Part shown: positions 9,311-16,698 of the stretch, piece after piece
How the letters are laid out: each line of letters opens with the position of its first letter
How positions within the stretch are numbered: the stretch's first letter is position 1
Assembly (NCBI RefSeq): GCF_947500065.1
Contig: NZ_CANMQT010000017.1
Location: forward strand, 1 to 64,000
DNA from: an uncultured Aquimarina sp.
GTDB taxonomy: Bacteria; Bacteroidota; Bacteroidia; Flavobacteriales; Flavobacteriaceae
DNA: 64,000 nucleotides
Direction: 5' to 3'
Made by a program: the position numbers and the translations under genes
Notes under the pieces: model-generated
The model's input: the letters and a program-made list of their open reading frames with translations, nothing else
Databases searched by the model: none
What the model was told of the DNA's origin: nothing

Positions 9311-10339
9311 ATGAAAAAAATAATAAACATTTTTTTAATCTTCAGTGCACTATTCTTTTGTACACTAGTATCCGCTCAATCCGCACAAAAAAACTTTATC
9401 AACTATCAAGGAGTTGCCAGAAGCGCTAGCGGTGATATTCTTTCTGATGAATCTATTAATATACAAATAGCTATAAAATTTGGAGCTCCAGATATTGCAG
9501 CTAGCTATGTAGAAAATCATACAGTAACTAGTAATGCTAATGGTGTATTTGGTTTATTAATTGGTAGTGGAACTGCTGTTACAGGTGACTTTGACACACT
9601 ACAATGGAGAGGAATTGCATCTTATGTAACGGTATCCATAAACGGAGCTGAAGTTGGAACTAATGAATTAATGGCGGTACCCTATGCAATCACATCTGGA
9701 GATACCAGATGGTTTTCTAATGGCAATGATATCGAGAATATAAATAGTGGAAACGTAGGAATTGATAGAACTCCTACGGCTAAATTAGATGTAAATGGAG
9801 ATTTAAAACTAGAAAACGGTACGTCTGTTAATGAAATCTCTACAGATGCTACACTTGGAAGTAATAGTGATAATGCGGTTCCAACAGAAAGAGCTGTAAA
9901 AACGTATGTGGATAATGCAACTGCTGCAACTACACCAGTTGTTTTTAAAGTTAGAGGTAATGGATTTGCTGTAAAAGATTTAGATGCCAACACAACTATA
10001 GAAACAGATATTTGGGATATCAGAACTTATGACACGCGTAACGCATTTAACACCACGACCAAAAGATTTGTTGTACCAGAAAGCGGATATTATTATCTAC
10101 ATGCTGTAGTGAGACAATCCAATGCTGTAACCACTTCTTTCTTTAGAATTAGCTTTAATGTAGATACCGGAGTTGATTTTACACAAATTGTAGATGGAGA
10201 TGATGTTAAAACAGATGTTAGCGGTATTTATTTTCTCAATGTTGGACAAGAAGTATTTGTATCCTTAAGAAACTTTGGTGCTGGTGATGTACGAATAGAC
10301 GGAACTGGTAGTTGGTTTGAAGGATATAAAATAAATTAA
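9311..10339 (+). CDS. Secreted protein with C-terminal C1q/TNF-like domain
   Basis: The protein has 342 residues and a signal peptide ending VSAQ. Residues about 28-135 are a Bacteroidota secreted N-domain that opens with INYQGVARSASGDIL. A linker with fibre-protein character follows (VGIDRTPTAKLDVNGDLKL, then AVPTERAVKTYVDN). The last about 140 residues look like a C1q/TNF-type jelly roll: RFVVPESGYYYLHAVV, GIYFLNVGQEVFVSLRN, and the final GSWFEGYKI. C1q-like domains usually trimerise and bind ligands. No T9SS sorting domain is present. The preceding T9SS type A protein, 24 bp upstream, may be its partner. A strong bidirectional terminator follows. Confidence 0.75.
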   Translation: MKKIINIFLIFSALFFCTLVSAQSAQKNFINYQGVARSASGDILSDESINIQIAIKFGAPDIAASYVENHTVTSNANGVFGLLIGSGTAVTGDFDTLQWRGIASYVTVSINGAEVGTNELMAVPYAITSGDTRWFSNGNDIENINSGNVGIDRTPTAKLDVNGDLKLENGTSVNEISTDATLGSNSDNAVPTERAVKTYVDNATAATTPVVFKVRGNGFAVKDLDANTTIETDIWDIRTYDTRNAFNTTTKRFVVPESGYYYLHAVVRQSNAVTTSFFRISFNVDTGVDFTQIVDGDDVKTDVSGIYFLNVGQEVFVSLRNFGAGDVRIDGTGSWFEGYKIN

Positions 10340-10376
10340 CCCCAACCTATTTGATTTGTTTAGTTTTTAGTCAAAG

Positions 10377-10405
10377 AAAACCGAAGTCATTTATACTTCG
10401 GTTTT
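10377..10405. terminator. Bidirectional intrinsic terminator (C1q-like gene / lipB)
   Basis: Perfect 11-bp arms AAAACCGAAGT (10377-10387) and ACTTCGGTTTT (10395-10405) flank a 7-nt loop. A T-run lies on the right and an A-run on the left, so it can stop transcripts from both convergent genes. The stop codon of lipB (10391-10393) lies inside the loop. Confidence 0.9.
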
Positions 10406-11107
10406 TTGTTGTATCATTTCTGCTTCAAACAGATTTTTAAAATGCTTTAAGAGTTTTTCTTTTACTTCTTCAATATTTACTTTTTCTACTCCCAATTCTA
10501 CATTTAAGGAAGTCACCGCTTTATCATTAATCCCACAAGGAATAATATTATCAAAATATCCGAGATCTGCATTTACATTAAACGCAAAACCATGCATCGT
10601 AACCCATCTACTTGCTCTAACACCCATTGCACAAATCTTACGAGCGAACGGAGTTCCTACATCTAGCCAAACTCCAGTTTCTCCATCACTTCTCACTCCT
10701 TTGATACCATATTCTGCTAAAGTAAAAATGATCATTTCTTCCAGAAAACGTAGGTATTTATGAATATCTGTAAAGAAATTATCAAGATCCAGAATTGGAT
10801 ATCCTACTATTTGTCCAGGTCCATGGTAGGTGATATCGCCACCACGATTAATTTTATAAAAAGTAGCTCCTTTTTGTTGCAGTTGTTCTTCATTCAACAA
10901 TAAATTACTAATATCGCCACTCTTACCTAAGGTATATACATGAGGATGTTCTACAAAAAGAAAATAGTTACTCGTATCCAGATTAGCATCTTCTCTTCTA
11001 TTCTTAATTTTTGTATCTAGAATCCCTTTAAAAAGCTCTTCTTGATACTCCCAGGTTTCCTTAAAATCCTTTAAACCCAACTCTTGTAGTTCTATCTTCT
11101 TATTCAT
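10391..11107 (-). CDS. lipB: Octanoyltransferase LipB
   Basis: LipB transfers octanoate from acyl carrier protein to lipoyl domains of 2-oxoacid dehydrogenases and the glycine cleavage H protein, the first step of endogenous lipoate synthesis. The 238-residue protein shows HPHVYTLGKSGD (54-65), the substrate-site motif RGGDITYHGPGQ (88-99), the catalytic Lys157 in ARKICAMGV and the catalytic Cys191 in IPCGINDKAVTSL. Length is normal. A perfect -7 element TATCTTTG ends only 5 nt before the ATG, and no other good start lies nearby, so the mRNA could be leaderless. lipA is not in the window. Confidence 0.97.
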   Translation of the reverse strand: MNKKIELQELGLKDFKETWEYQEELFKGILDTKIKNRREDANLDTSNYFLFVEHPHVYTLGKSGDISNLLLNEEQLQQKGATFYKINRGGDITYHGPGQIVGYPILDLDNFFTDIHKYLRFLEEMIIFTLAEYGIKGVRSDGETGVWLDVGTPFARKICAMGVRASRWVTMHGFAFNVNADLGYFDNIIPCGINDKAVTSLNVELGVEKVNIEEVKEKLLKHFKNLFEAEMIQQKTEV

Positions 11108-11120
11108 TATTGCAAAGATA
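11108..11120 (-). promoter_or_regulatory. lipB -7 promoter element
   Basis: TATCTTTGCA on the minus strand (11111-11120) matches the Bacteroidota -7 consensus exactly. Only CAATA separates its TTTG from the lipB ATG. The start site would then fall at or near the initiation codon. No convincing -33 TTTG was seen. Confidence 0.5.
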
Positions 11121-11205
11121 CGAGATTAAAAATAGCCTAACTTAATTATCCTTTTCTGTTGAAGGTTTTCAAAAAGAATTAAATCCCCTTTATAATTTAG
11201 AATAC

Positions 11206-11213
11206 TATATTTG
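11206..11213 (+). promoter_or_regulatory. -7 promoter element of the gene at 11241
   Basis: TATATTTG followed by CAC fits the Bacteroidota -7 consensus and lies 27 nt before the ATG, leaving a normal short leader. The -33 region has no clear TTTG. Confidence 0.5.
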
Positions 11214-11240
11214 CACTTTTAAAATTCTAAAGTCCCTAAA

Positions 11241-12083
11241 ATGAAAAATTTACAGTTAGTTTTAACTTGTTTGTTAATGACAGCCTTCGCTTCTGCTCAA
11301 AAAGTAAAAGTCAAAAAAGGAGAAGTTTTTATTAATAAAGTAAAAGTAGCACACATAGAAAAAATAAAAGGTGATGGTCCTAAATATTATCAGATAAGCG
11401 ATATTGAAAAGGCTCCTCTTTTTAAAGCACAAGAAATTCGTGAAGAATCACTACTTTTTGGTGCTGATAAAACATTTCCGTTCCGCGCTTATTATGGAGA
11501 TCAAATAGTCGATACCATTGTGATCAATAAAAAAAATTACTGGTTGTCCGAAAAACGTGTTATACAGTATGCTTTAGAAATTGGAATATTCTCTACTAAT
11601 GGTTTTGATCCATCAAAAACTAAAGAAATTGCTTCTCAAACACCTAAACGACCTGACTGGATCTTAGAGAGATTAGACGAAGAAAAAGAGTTTTTAGCTG
11701 GAAAAGGTCATAAAGTGGAAAGAAACTTTGATGACACTGATGTTTTTATAAAATCATATGCTGCTAAAAATGCTATCAGCCAACTTAATAAAAGTATGGT
11801 TACTCAGATGAAATTTGATATTTATCAGGGTAATACAGATGGTGAGCATGTTTTGATCGGTCGTGCTATCTATGAAAACGGAACTGTAAAAGGAGAATAC
11901 TTATTTGTTTTTAATACTAAAAAAGTTCCTGTTGGATCATACAATAAAGCAACTTTTAAAATTTACGACCTTAATGAGGAACAAGGGTTGTTAGATCACG
12001 ATCTTGGTTCATTGAGCGCAGACAAACGGAAAAACACTGTTCGCGATATGGCAATAAAACTAATTCGAAAAGGAGTTTTATAA
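11241..12083 (+). CDS. Secreted protein of unknown function
   Basis: The protein has 280 residues and a signal peptide (MKNLQLVLTCLLMTAFASAQ), so it should be periplasmic or secreted. The mature part is lysine-rich at first (KVKVKKGEVFINK) and of mixed alpha/beta character, with no cysteine pair or catalytic motif that I recognise. There is no T9SS sorting domain and no lipobox. It is a single-gene unit: its own -7 element lies upstream and a strong terminator downstream. I do not recognise the family. Confidence 0.8.
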   Translation: MKNLQLVLTCLLMTAFASAQKVKVKKGEVFINKVKVAHIEKIKGDGPKYYQISDIEKAPLFKAQEIREESLLFGADKTFPFRAYYGDQIVDTIVINKKNYWLSEKRVIQYALEIGIFSTNGFDPSKTKEIASQTPKRPDWILERLDEEKEFLAGKGHKVERNFDDTDVFIKSYAAKNAISQLNKSMVTQMKFDIYQGNTDGEHVLIGRAIYENGTVKGEYLFVFNTKKVPVGSYNKATFKIYDLNEEQGLLDHDLGSLSADKRKNTVRDMAIKLIRKGVL

Positions 12084-12110
12084 TCCTCAAAAATACTATT
12101 GAAGCTAAAA

Positions 12111-12141
12111 AAAGAGGCGGTTTAAATTAAACCGCCTCTTT
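12111..12141. terminator. Bidirectional intrinsic terminator
   Basis: Stem AAAGAGGCGGTTT (12111-12123) pairs with AAACCGCCTCTTT (12129-12141) around the short loop AAATT. A T-run follows on the right and an A-run precedes on the left. It serves both convergent genes (11241-12083 and 12145-12924). Confidence 0.9.
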
Positions 12142-12144
12142 TTT

Positions 12145-12924
12145 TTATTTTTCTAATTCTACCTCTACATCCAGTAATGTAGGATCTTCCATATATTCCA
12201 GAAAACCTACTTCTAACGTAAAGCTTTTTCCGTCCTGACTAAACAAAGCCTTCTCGGCGGATATCTTTTTAATTTTCTTCGGAAAGTGATAATTGATCTT
12301 ATATTTAGAACTAGCCAAAAACATCTTCATTTGCTCTAAACTATCCAAGCTCATTTTTAGTTTCTCTCTATCTAAAATTTCGGTAACTCTTTTAAATTTA
12401 TTCCCTTTAAAAGTATATGAAACCTTAGTTGGGTCATCGCCTTCAGGGTTAGACAAAGGATCACTAGCTTTACCTACAGAGCTTCCAGCGTTTTTACCAC
12501 CTAAAGCAGAAGCCGTTTTAAAGTCATTAAATAAATTCCCTAAATCCGACACATCTTTAAATTCAGAGTATAAGTCAAATTTCATTTCATATGTTTTAGG
12601 ATCCATAAACATATGCATTTTGAAATTCTCTAATTTCTTTAATCTATCTTGTTCTTCCTGCGATAATTGTGCAATACTATCTTTTTTCTCTTCTAAAAAC
12701 TCTTTAAAAACCATTAAGGTATCTATCGTTTTTTCTTCTTTCTTCTCTTCTCCTACACCTTCTCCAAGCTTATCTCCTGCCATTTTAAGTAGCTCCGAAC
12801 CATCAAAATTGAAAGATATTTTTCCGGTTCCATCTTCACTAAGACTTAATTCTTCAGAAAACTGGCATCCTACCAAAAGAATTGCTACCAAAAATACCTG
12901 AACCAACAGGGAAACTTTTTTCAT
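12145..12924 (-). CDS. Lipoprotein of unknown function
   Basis: I start this gene at 12924, because MKKVSLLVQVFLVAILLVGC is a complete lipoprotein signal with the lipid-modified Cys as residue 20. A reading extended to 12954 would add ten charged residues before it. The 259-residue product has an opening ELSLSEDGTGKISFNFDGSEL, a glutamate/lysine-rich helical middle (about 60-120) and a beta-rich end (FTLEVGFLEYMEDPTLLDVEVELEK). No family is recognised. It is likely co-transcribed with the small Pmp3/YqaE gene 41 bp upstream. It ends at the shared terminator. Confidence 0.8.
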   Translation of the reverse strand: MKKVSLLVQVFLVAILLVGCQFSEELSLSEDGTGKISFNFDGSELLKMAGDKLGEGVGEEKKEEKTIDTLMVFKEFLEEKKDSIAQLSQEEQDRLKKLENFKMHMFMDPKTYEMKFDLYSEFKDVSDLGNLFNDFKTASALGGKNAGSSVGKASDPLSNPEGDDPTKVSYTFKGNKFKRVTEILDREKLKMSLDSLEQMKMFLASSKYKINYHFPKKIKKISAEKALFSQDGKSFTLEVGFLEYMEDPTLLDVEVELEK

Positions 12925-12965
12925 ATGTTTATTTTTTTTCAATTTCATATACATTAATTAAAAAA

Positions 12966-13124
12966 CTAATTATTGGGATTATTAATAATTACCAGTGCTG
13001 CTACCACACCAGGAACCCATCCACACAAGGTTAATAAAAGCACGATTAAAACGGATCCGCATCCTTTATCTAAAACTGCCAGTGGCGGAAAAAAAATCGA
13101 TAATAAAACTCTCCAAATACTCAT
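12966..13124 (-). CDS. YqaE/Pmp3 family small membrane protein
   Basis: This short gene encodes 52 residues starting MSIWRVLLSIFFPPLAVLDK. Two hydrophobic helices flank the family core: FFPPLAVLDKGCG, then VLIVLLLTLCGWVPGVVAAL, then VIINN. This matches the Pmp3/YqaE/UPF0057 family, small membrane proteins linked to membrane potential and salt or cold stress in yeast and plants and often stress-induced in bacteria. The ATG is at 13122-13124 and the TAG stop at 12966-12968. It lies 41 bp upstream of the lipoprotein gene and probably shares its transcript. The assignment is strong because the whole length aligns with the family pattern. Confidence 0.93.
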   Translation of the reverse strand: MSIWRVLLSIFFPPLAVLDKGCGSVLIVLLLTLCGWVPGVVAALVIINNPNN

Positions 13125-13243
13125 AAACAAAAATAAATTAAATAATATAATTATAGGTAGCCTTATATCTTATAATGTTACACCTCTATCTTAAAATTAT
13201 TTTTATATTGGGGTAGTTTCTAAAAAACATCTGACAATATTAT

Positions 13244-14305
13244 ATGAAATGGATAAAAACTATTTTATGTATCTCTTTTTTAATTAGTTCTTCAGCGCTT
13301 TGGAGTCAATATAAATTTTCAGGCTATGTTGATACTACCAATAAGGATAGTAACATCTATTTATCACTCATCGAAGATTATAGAAAAATGTCTGGCATCT
13401 ATCCAGAACAGATTATCCAAAAAGTAAACCCTGACTCTACTGGTTATTTTATGTTCACAGAGAATAATCTTCCATCTCAGAACAGAATCTATCGCATCCA
13501 CACCGAAAATTGTTCTGAAGCCGATAAAGAATCCATTCATTTTAATGGAATTTGCTTGAACAGTAAAGAGATTCTTTTTATTGCCAAGAATGAAGATACT
13601 ATTTCACTTCCGTTTACCACTGACGACGAAGTATTTTGTGAAGTAGTCTCCACAAATGAACGCAGTAATACGTTTCTTAAAGTAGATTCTATTATAGAAA
13701 ATATGCGTTATGCCTTTAGTTCTTATAGAAGTGAAGCCAACAGAAAGGTGAATTCTATAAAATGGTTCAACACCCTACAGGAATATGGTAAAAACCAGAA
13801 TGAACCTTTGACTGAATTATATATTTATTCATTTCTATCCAATAAATCCAACAATCTATACACCTATTATCTAAAAGATCTAAAACAGAATACTTATTAC
13901 GACGAATTATTAGAACGGTTAGAAAACACATACCCTAACAGTCCTTATACCAAACAATACAAAACAGAACTGGCTGCAGATAAATTCTCTGTAGAAATTA
14001 TTACAAGAGAGACCTCATCCTATTGGTTGTGGATCCTCATTTCATTATTAATTGTATCTGGATTATTGAATATTTTTCAGTTTCAAAAATTAAAGAAACA
14101 TAAGAACTCTAATAAACTAGCAGATAGAAAACTTACGCAACAAGAGAAAAAAATATTGGATTTAATTCTACAAGATAAAACCAATAAAGAAATCGCTTCT
14201 CTGTTATTTTTAAGTATTAGTACCATAAAAACACATATCAACAATCTTTATAAGAAAATAGATGTAGAAAATCGAGAAGAGGCAAAAACACTCTATAAGA
14301 AATAA
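13244..14305 (+). CDS. Membrane-anchored LuxR-type transcriptional regulator
   Basis: The 353-residue protein has three parts. A signal peptide (residues 1-22, ending LWSQ) leads into an extracytoplasmic domain of about 235 residues. A single transmembrane helix (about 261-281, YWLWILISLLIVSGLLNIF) follows. A cytoplasmic LuxR/GerE-type helix-turn-helix is at the C-terminus (about 292-353, with LTQQEKKILDLI, NKEIASLLFLSISTIKTH and YKKI). This is a one-component sensor layout: a periplasmic signal could control DNA binding without a kinase. No ligand-binding family is recognised in the outer domain. The target genes are unknown. The divergent YqaE gene and the DUF1573 gene downstream are the obvious candidates. 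Confidence 0.88.
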   Translation: MKWIKTILCISFLISSSALWSQYKFSGYVDTTNKDSNIYLSLIEDYRKMSGIYPEQIIQKVNPDSTGYFMFTENNLPSQNRIYRIHTENCSEADKESIHFNGICLNSKEILFIAKNEDTISLPFTTDDEVFCEVVSTNERSNTFLKVDSIIENMRYAFSSYRSEANRKVNSIKWFNTLQEYGKNQNEPLTELYIYSFLSNKSNNLYTYYLKDLKQNTYYDELLERLENTYPNSPYTKQYKTELAADKFSVEIITRETSSYWLWILISLLIVSGLLNIFQFQKLKKHKNSNKLADRKLTQQEKKILDLILQDKTNKEIASLLFLSISTIKTHINNLYKKIDVENREEAKTLYKK

Positions 14306-14582
14306 ATAGGTTTCACTGATATTGTATCAAAAAGGCCATTCTTGATTCCATTTTTCCTGATTCTTCTACGAAAAATCATTCGACCACACGTTTTTTCTTT
14401 AAGTAGCTTCAGAACAATCAACTGCTGATTTCATTGGCTTTTCACGCTTACATTTAAAATTCCATCGGGGGTCTAGTCCCTTTTTCAACCTCGTTTTCAT
14501 TGTTTTTTCACTCACATGTCCAGAGTTTTGATCCTGAATCGAAATTCAAAAAAAATTAATAGTAACTAAAACATTTTAAAAC

Positions 14583-15071
14583 ATGAAAACAAAGATTACA
14601 TCCATAATAACACTAGTAATACTCTCTTGTACTCTACTATCTTGTAACAATCAAACTAAAAATAGTTCTTCTACAGCAGTCGCAATGAAGAATGATCTGA
14701 ATTCTGCAGAAAAAAATGCAGTTCCATTAATGACTTTTGAAGAAACTGTATTTGATTTTGGTACAGTTACAGAAGGTGATATCCTGAAGCATACCTTTTC
14801 ATTTACTAATACAGGTAATGCTCCATTGGTTATTGTAAATGCTAAAGGGAGTTGCGGTTGTACAGTTTCTAATTGGCCCAAAGAACCAATTGCTCCTGGT
14901 ATGACTGAAGAAATGTTAGTGACTTTTAATACCAATGGAAAGCCTAACGCACAAAACAAACAAGTGACCATCACAACAAATACCGCCGCAGGAAAGCAAA
15001 TACTAAAAATTAAGGCTATGGTAACTCCTAAGACTAAAAATACTACAAGTGGTATTCCTTTAAGTAAATAA
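14583..15071 (+). CDS. DUF1573 domain lipoprotein
   Basis: The protein has 162 residues with a lipoprotein signal (LSCTLLSCN). The DUF1573 core follows: FDFGTVTEGDILKHTFSFTN, then GNAPLVIVNAKGSCGCTVSNW, then PIAPGMTEEMLVTFNTNG and KQVTITTN. This is an Ig-like (ASH/MSP-type) beta-sandwich common in Bacteroidota secreted proteins, with the characteristic GSCGC cysteine pair. Its exact function is unknown. The 277-bp gap before it contains no recognisable gene or repeat. Confidence 0.92.
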   Translation: MKTKITSIITLVILSCTLLSCNNQTKNSSSTAVAMKNDLNSAEKNAVPLMTFEETVFDFGTVTEGDILKHTFSFTNTGNAPLVIVNAKGSCGCTVSNWPKEPIAPGMTEEMLVTFNTNGKPNAQNKQVTITTNTAAGKQILKIKAMVTPKTKNTTSGIPLSK

Positions 15072-15167
15072 AAACGGAAATATAACACGCTATTTCCACA
15101 ACCTGAGTTCGATATAAAAAAAGATGTAGGTAATGTCTAATTACTTGTAATTATGGGTTTCTTGTTT

Positions 15168-15248
15168 CCTCTCCCTCTAGGAGAGGATTAAGGTGAGGGC
15201 TTTTATTATGAATATCCCCTCATCCTAACCTTCTCCCAAAGGAGAAGG
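15168..15248. repeat. Imperfect inverted repeat in a 328-bp gene-free gap
   Basis: The left arm (15168-15199, starting CCTCTCCCTCTAGGAGAGG) and right arm (15216-15248, ending CCCAAAGGAGAAGG) are imperfect reverse complements. Each arm also holds its own small hairpin (CCTCTCC/GGAGAGG and CTCC/GGAG), joined by a 16-nt spacer TTTTATTATGAATAT. The arms resemble short palindromic repeats scattered between genes in many bacteria. Only one copy is in the window. The rest of the gap (15072-15399) holds no gene that I can see. Confidence 0.7.
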
Positions 15249-15399
15249 AACTCCTTTAGATAGTAAAACATTAAATAACAGAATATTTAATACCGAACTC
15301 TGGCTATTATTGCTGCCTGAGTCTTATAAATCTATATATACTCCTCAGGTTGAAATTAAGTTTCTTTCTGAAAATTCTTAACCTTATCATTCTATACTA

Positions 15400-16287
15400 A
15401 TGAAAAAAACACTACTGCTATTCATCTTTTTAAGTATTGGTGCTACCACATTTGCACAAAGCTTTAATCAAGAAATAACGAACACGAAAGGCACACCTAA
15501 TCTTACAGGAAAAATAAATTTCCAAAAACTAAATACAACTCCTTATCAGACTTGGTTTTCTAAAAACTATGACGCTTATACCCCTAACAAAGAGGTTACT
15601 GCTAATATCAAAACCAATTTACAGACATATACCATAAAAGCTTTTTTAGGCACTTGGTGCGGAGATAGTAAAAGAGAGGTTCCGAAATTTTATAAGGTAT
15701 TAAATGCTAGCAACTTCCCTTTAAATCGATTAACGACTATAGCAGTAGAAGCTGACCGTGAACACTATAAACAAAGTGTAGGTGGCGAACATGAAGGATT
15801 AAACATACACAAAGTTCCTACCTTTATTTTCTATAAAGATGGTAAAGAAGTAAATCGTATTGTAGAGTCTCCAAAAAAAACTATTGAAGAAGATATTAGC
15901 GATATATTATCCGGAAAATACACACCTAACTACCCTACGGTAACTAAAATAAATACGATTATTACAACGCATGAAACGGATTACCTATCTGAAAATTCTG
16001 AAAGCTTGGTTAAAGAACTGCGTACTATTTCAAAAAATTTATATGAATTAAATACGTATGCCAATGTATTGTTCTTTGCTGGTAAGGAAAAAGAAGCTTT
16101 AGCGGTACTAAAGTTTAATACCTTATTATTTCCCAAGGAAGCTGATACATATATAAGTTTGGCTAATAAACTAGCAGTTACCAAAAACACATCTGAAGCT
16201 ATAACGTATTATGAACGCTCTTTGGATTTTAATAAAGATCAAAAAATCAATATCAAAATACAAGAATTGAAAAAGTCATTACAGTAA
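15400..16287 (+). CDS. Secreted thioredoxin-like protein
   Basis: The protein has 295 residues. A signal peptide (1-20) directs it to the periplasm. The thioredoxin-fold domain covers about 75-180, with WCGDS at 86-90, a CxxS rather than CxxC site, and the cis-proline motif KVPTFIFYKDGKEVNRI. Losing the second cysteine suggests that it does not act as a simple dithiol oxidoreductase; such domains may act as monothiol or binding modules. The last about 110 residues are helical and TPR-like (GKEKEALAVLKFNTLLFPKEAD). No partner gene is adjacent. Confidence 0.85.
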   Translation: MKKTLLLFIFLSIGATTFAQSFNQEITNTKGTPNLTGKINFQKLNTTPYQTWFSKNYDAYTPNKEVTANIKTNLQTYTIKAFLGTWCGDSKREVPKFYKVLNASNFPLNRLTTIAVEADREHYKQSVGGEHEGLNIHKVPTFIFYKDGKEVNRIVESPKKTIEEDISDILSGKYTPNYPTVTKINTIITTHETDYLSENSESLVKELRTISKNLYELNTYANVLFFAGKEKEALAVLKFNTLLFPKEADTYISLANKLAVTKNTSEAITYYERSLDFNKDQKINIKIQELKKSLQ

Positions 16288-16327
16288 GTATTAGTTTTCT
16301 AAAAAGAAGAGCAATATAAAATCAAAA

Positions 16328-16353
16328 GTAAAGCGAACCAAGGTTCGCTTTAC
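16328..16353. terminator. Bidirectional hairpin between convergent genes
   Basis: Perfect 12-bp arms GTAAAGCGAACC (16328-16339) and GGTTCGCTTTAC (16342-16353) lie between the thioredoxin-like gene and the leftward peptide gene. The T-tracts are weak, so termination is likely but not certain. Confidence 0.65.
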
Positions 16354-16364
16354 TGAATTCTTTA

Positions 16365-16562
16365 TTAAAAATTACAAGCTGCGTGCGAAGGTAGCACACA
16401 AAAACCATTACAACATATATGATCAGGAACTCCACAGAAAAAAGAATTAGGCGTTAAACATTGGCCGTATTCTCCATCAAAATGAAATCCTCCCTTAATA
16501 TCTTTCTGCAAAGATTTGTTTATCAACTTAATACCGTTAATTTTTGAAATGTTGTGTAACAT
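16365..16562 (-). CDS. Double-glycine leader peptide with knottin-like cysteine pattern
   Basis: The gene encodes 65 residues. Residues 1-25 (MLHNISKINGIKLINKSLQK then DIKGG) match a double-glycine leader of the bacteriocin/peptide-export type, cut after Gly-Gly by a peptidase-containing ABC transporter. The 40-residue core has six cysteines at 35, 43, 50, 51, 55 and 63. The spacing C-x7-C-x6-CC-x3-C-x7-C fits the inhibitor-cystine-knot (knottin) pattern. A small disulfide-rich secreted peptide is therefore likely: an antimicrobial, toxin or signal. No transporter or immunity gene is adjacent, so export would depend on a remote system. The leader is a strong match to known peptide families; the fold and activity are inferred. 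Confidence 0.72.
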   Translation of the reverse strand: MLHNISKINGIKLINKSLQKDIKGGFHFDGEYGQCLTPNSFFCGVPDHICCNGFCVLPSHAACNF

Positions 16563-16698
16563 AATATATCATTTAAGGTTAATGACATTAAGATATTATG
16601 TTTATCAAATCACGGTGTGTTAATTAATAACCTTTAACAGAAAAATACCCCTATTAAAAATTTAATTAACATTTATTTCATCTTGTAGTAGCCGTTTA

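Noticed and set aside
12293..12901. 202-codon rightward reading opposite the lipoprotein gene
   Set aside because: Ser/Phe/Leu-rich composition of an antisense frame; the leftward gene has a clear lipoprotein signal.
12973..13194. 73-codon rightward reading
   Set aside because: Antisense to the YqaE/Pmp3 gene, which is a full-length family match.
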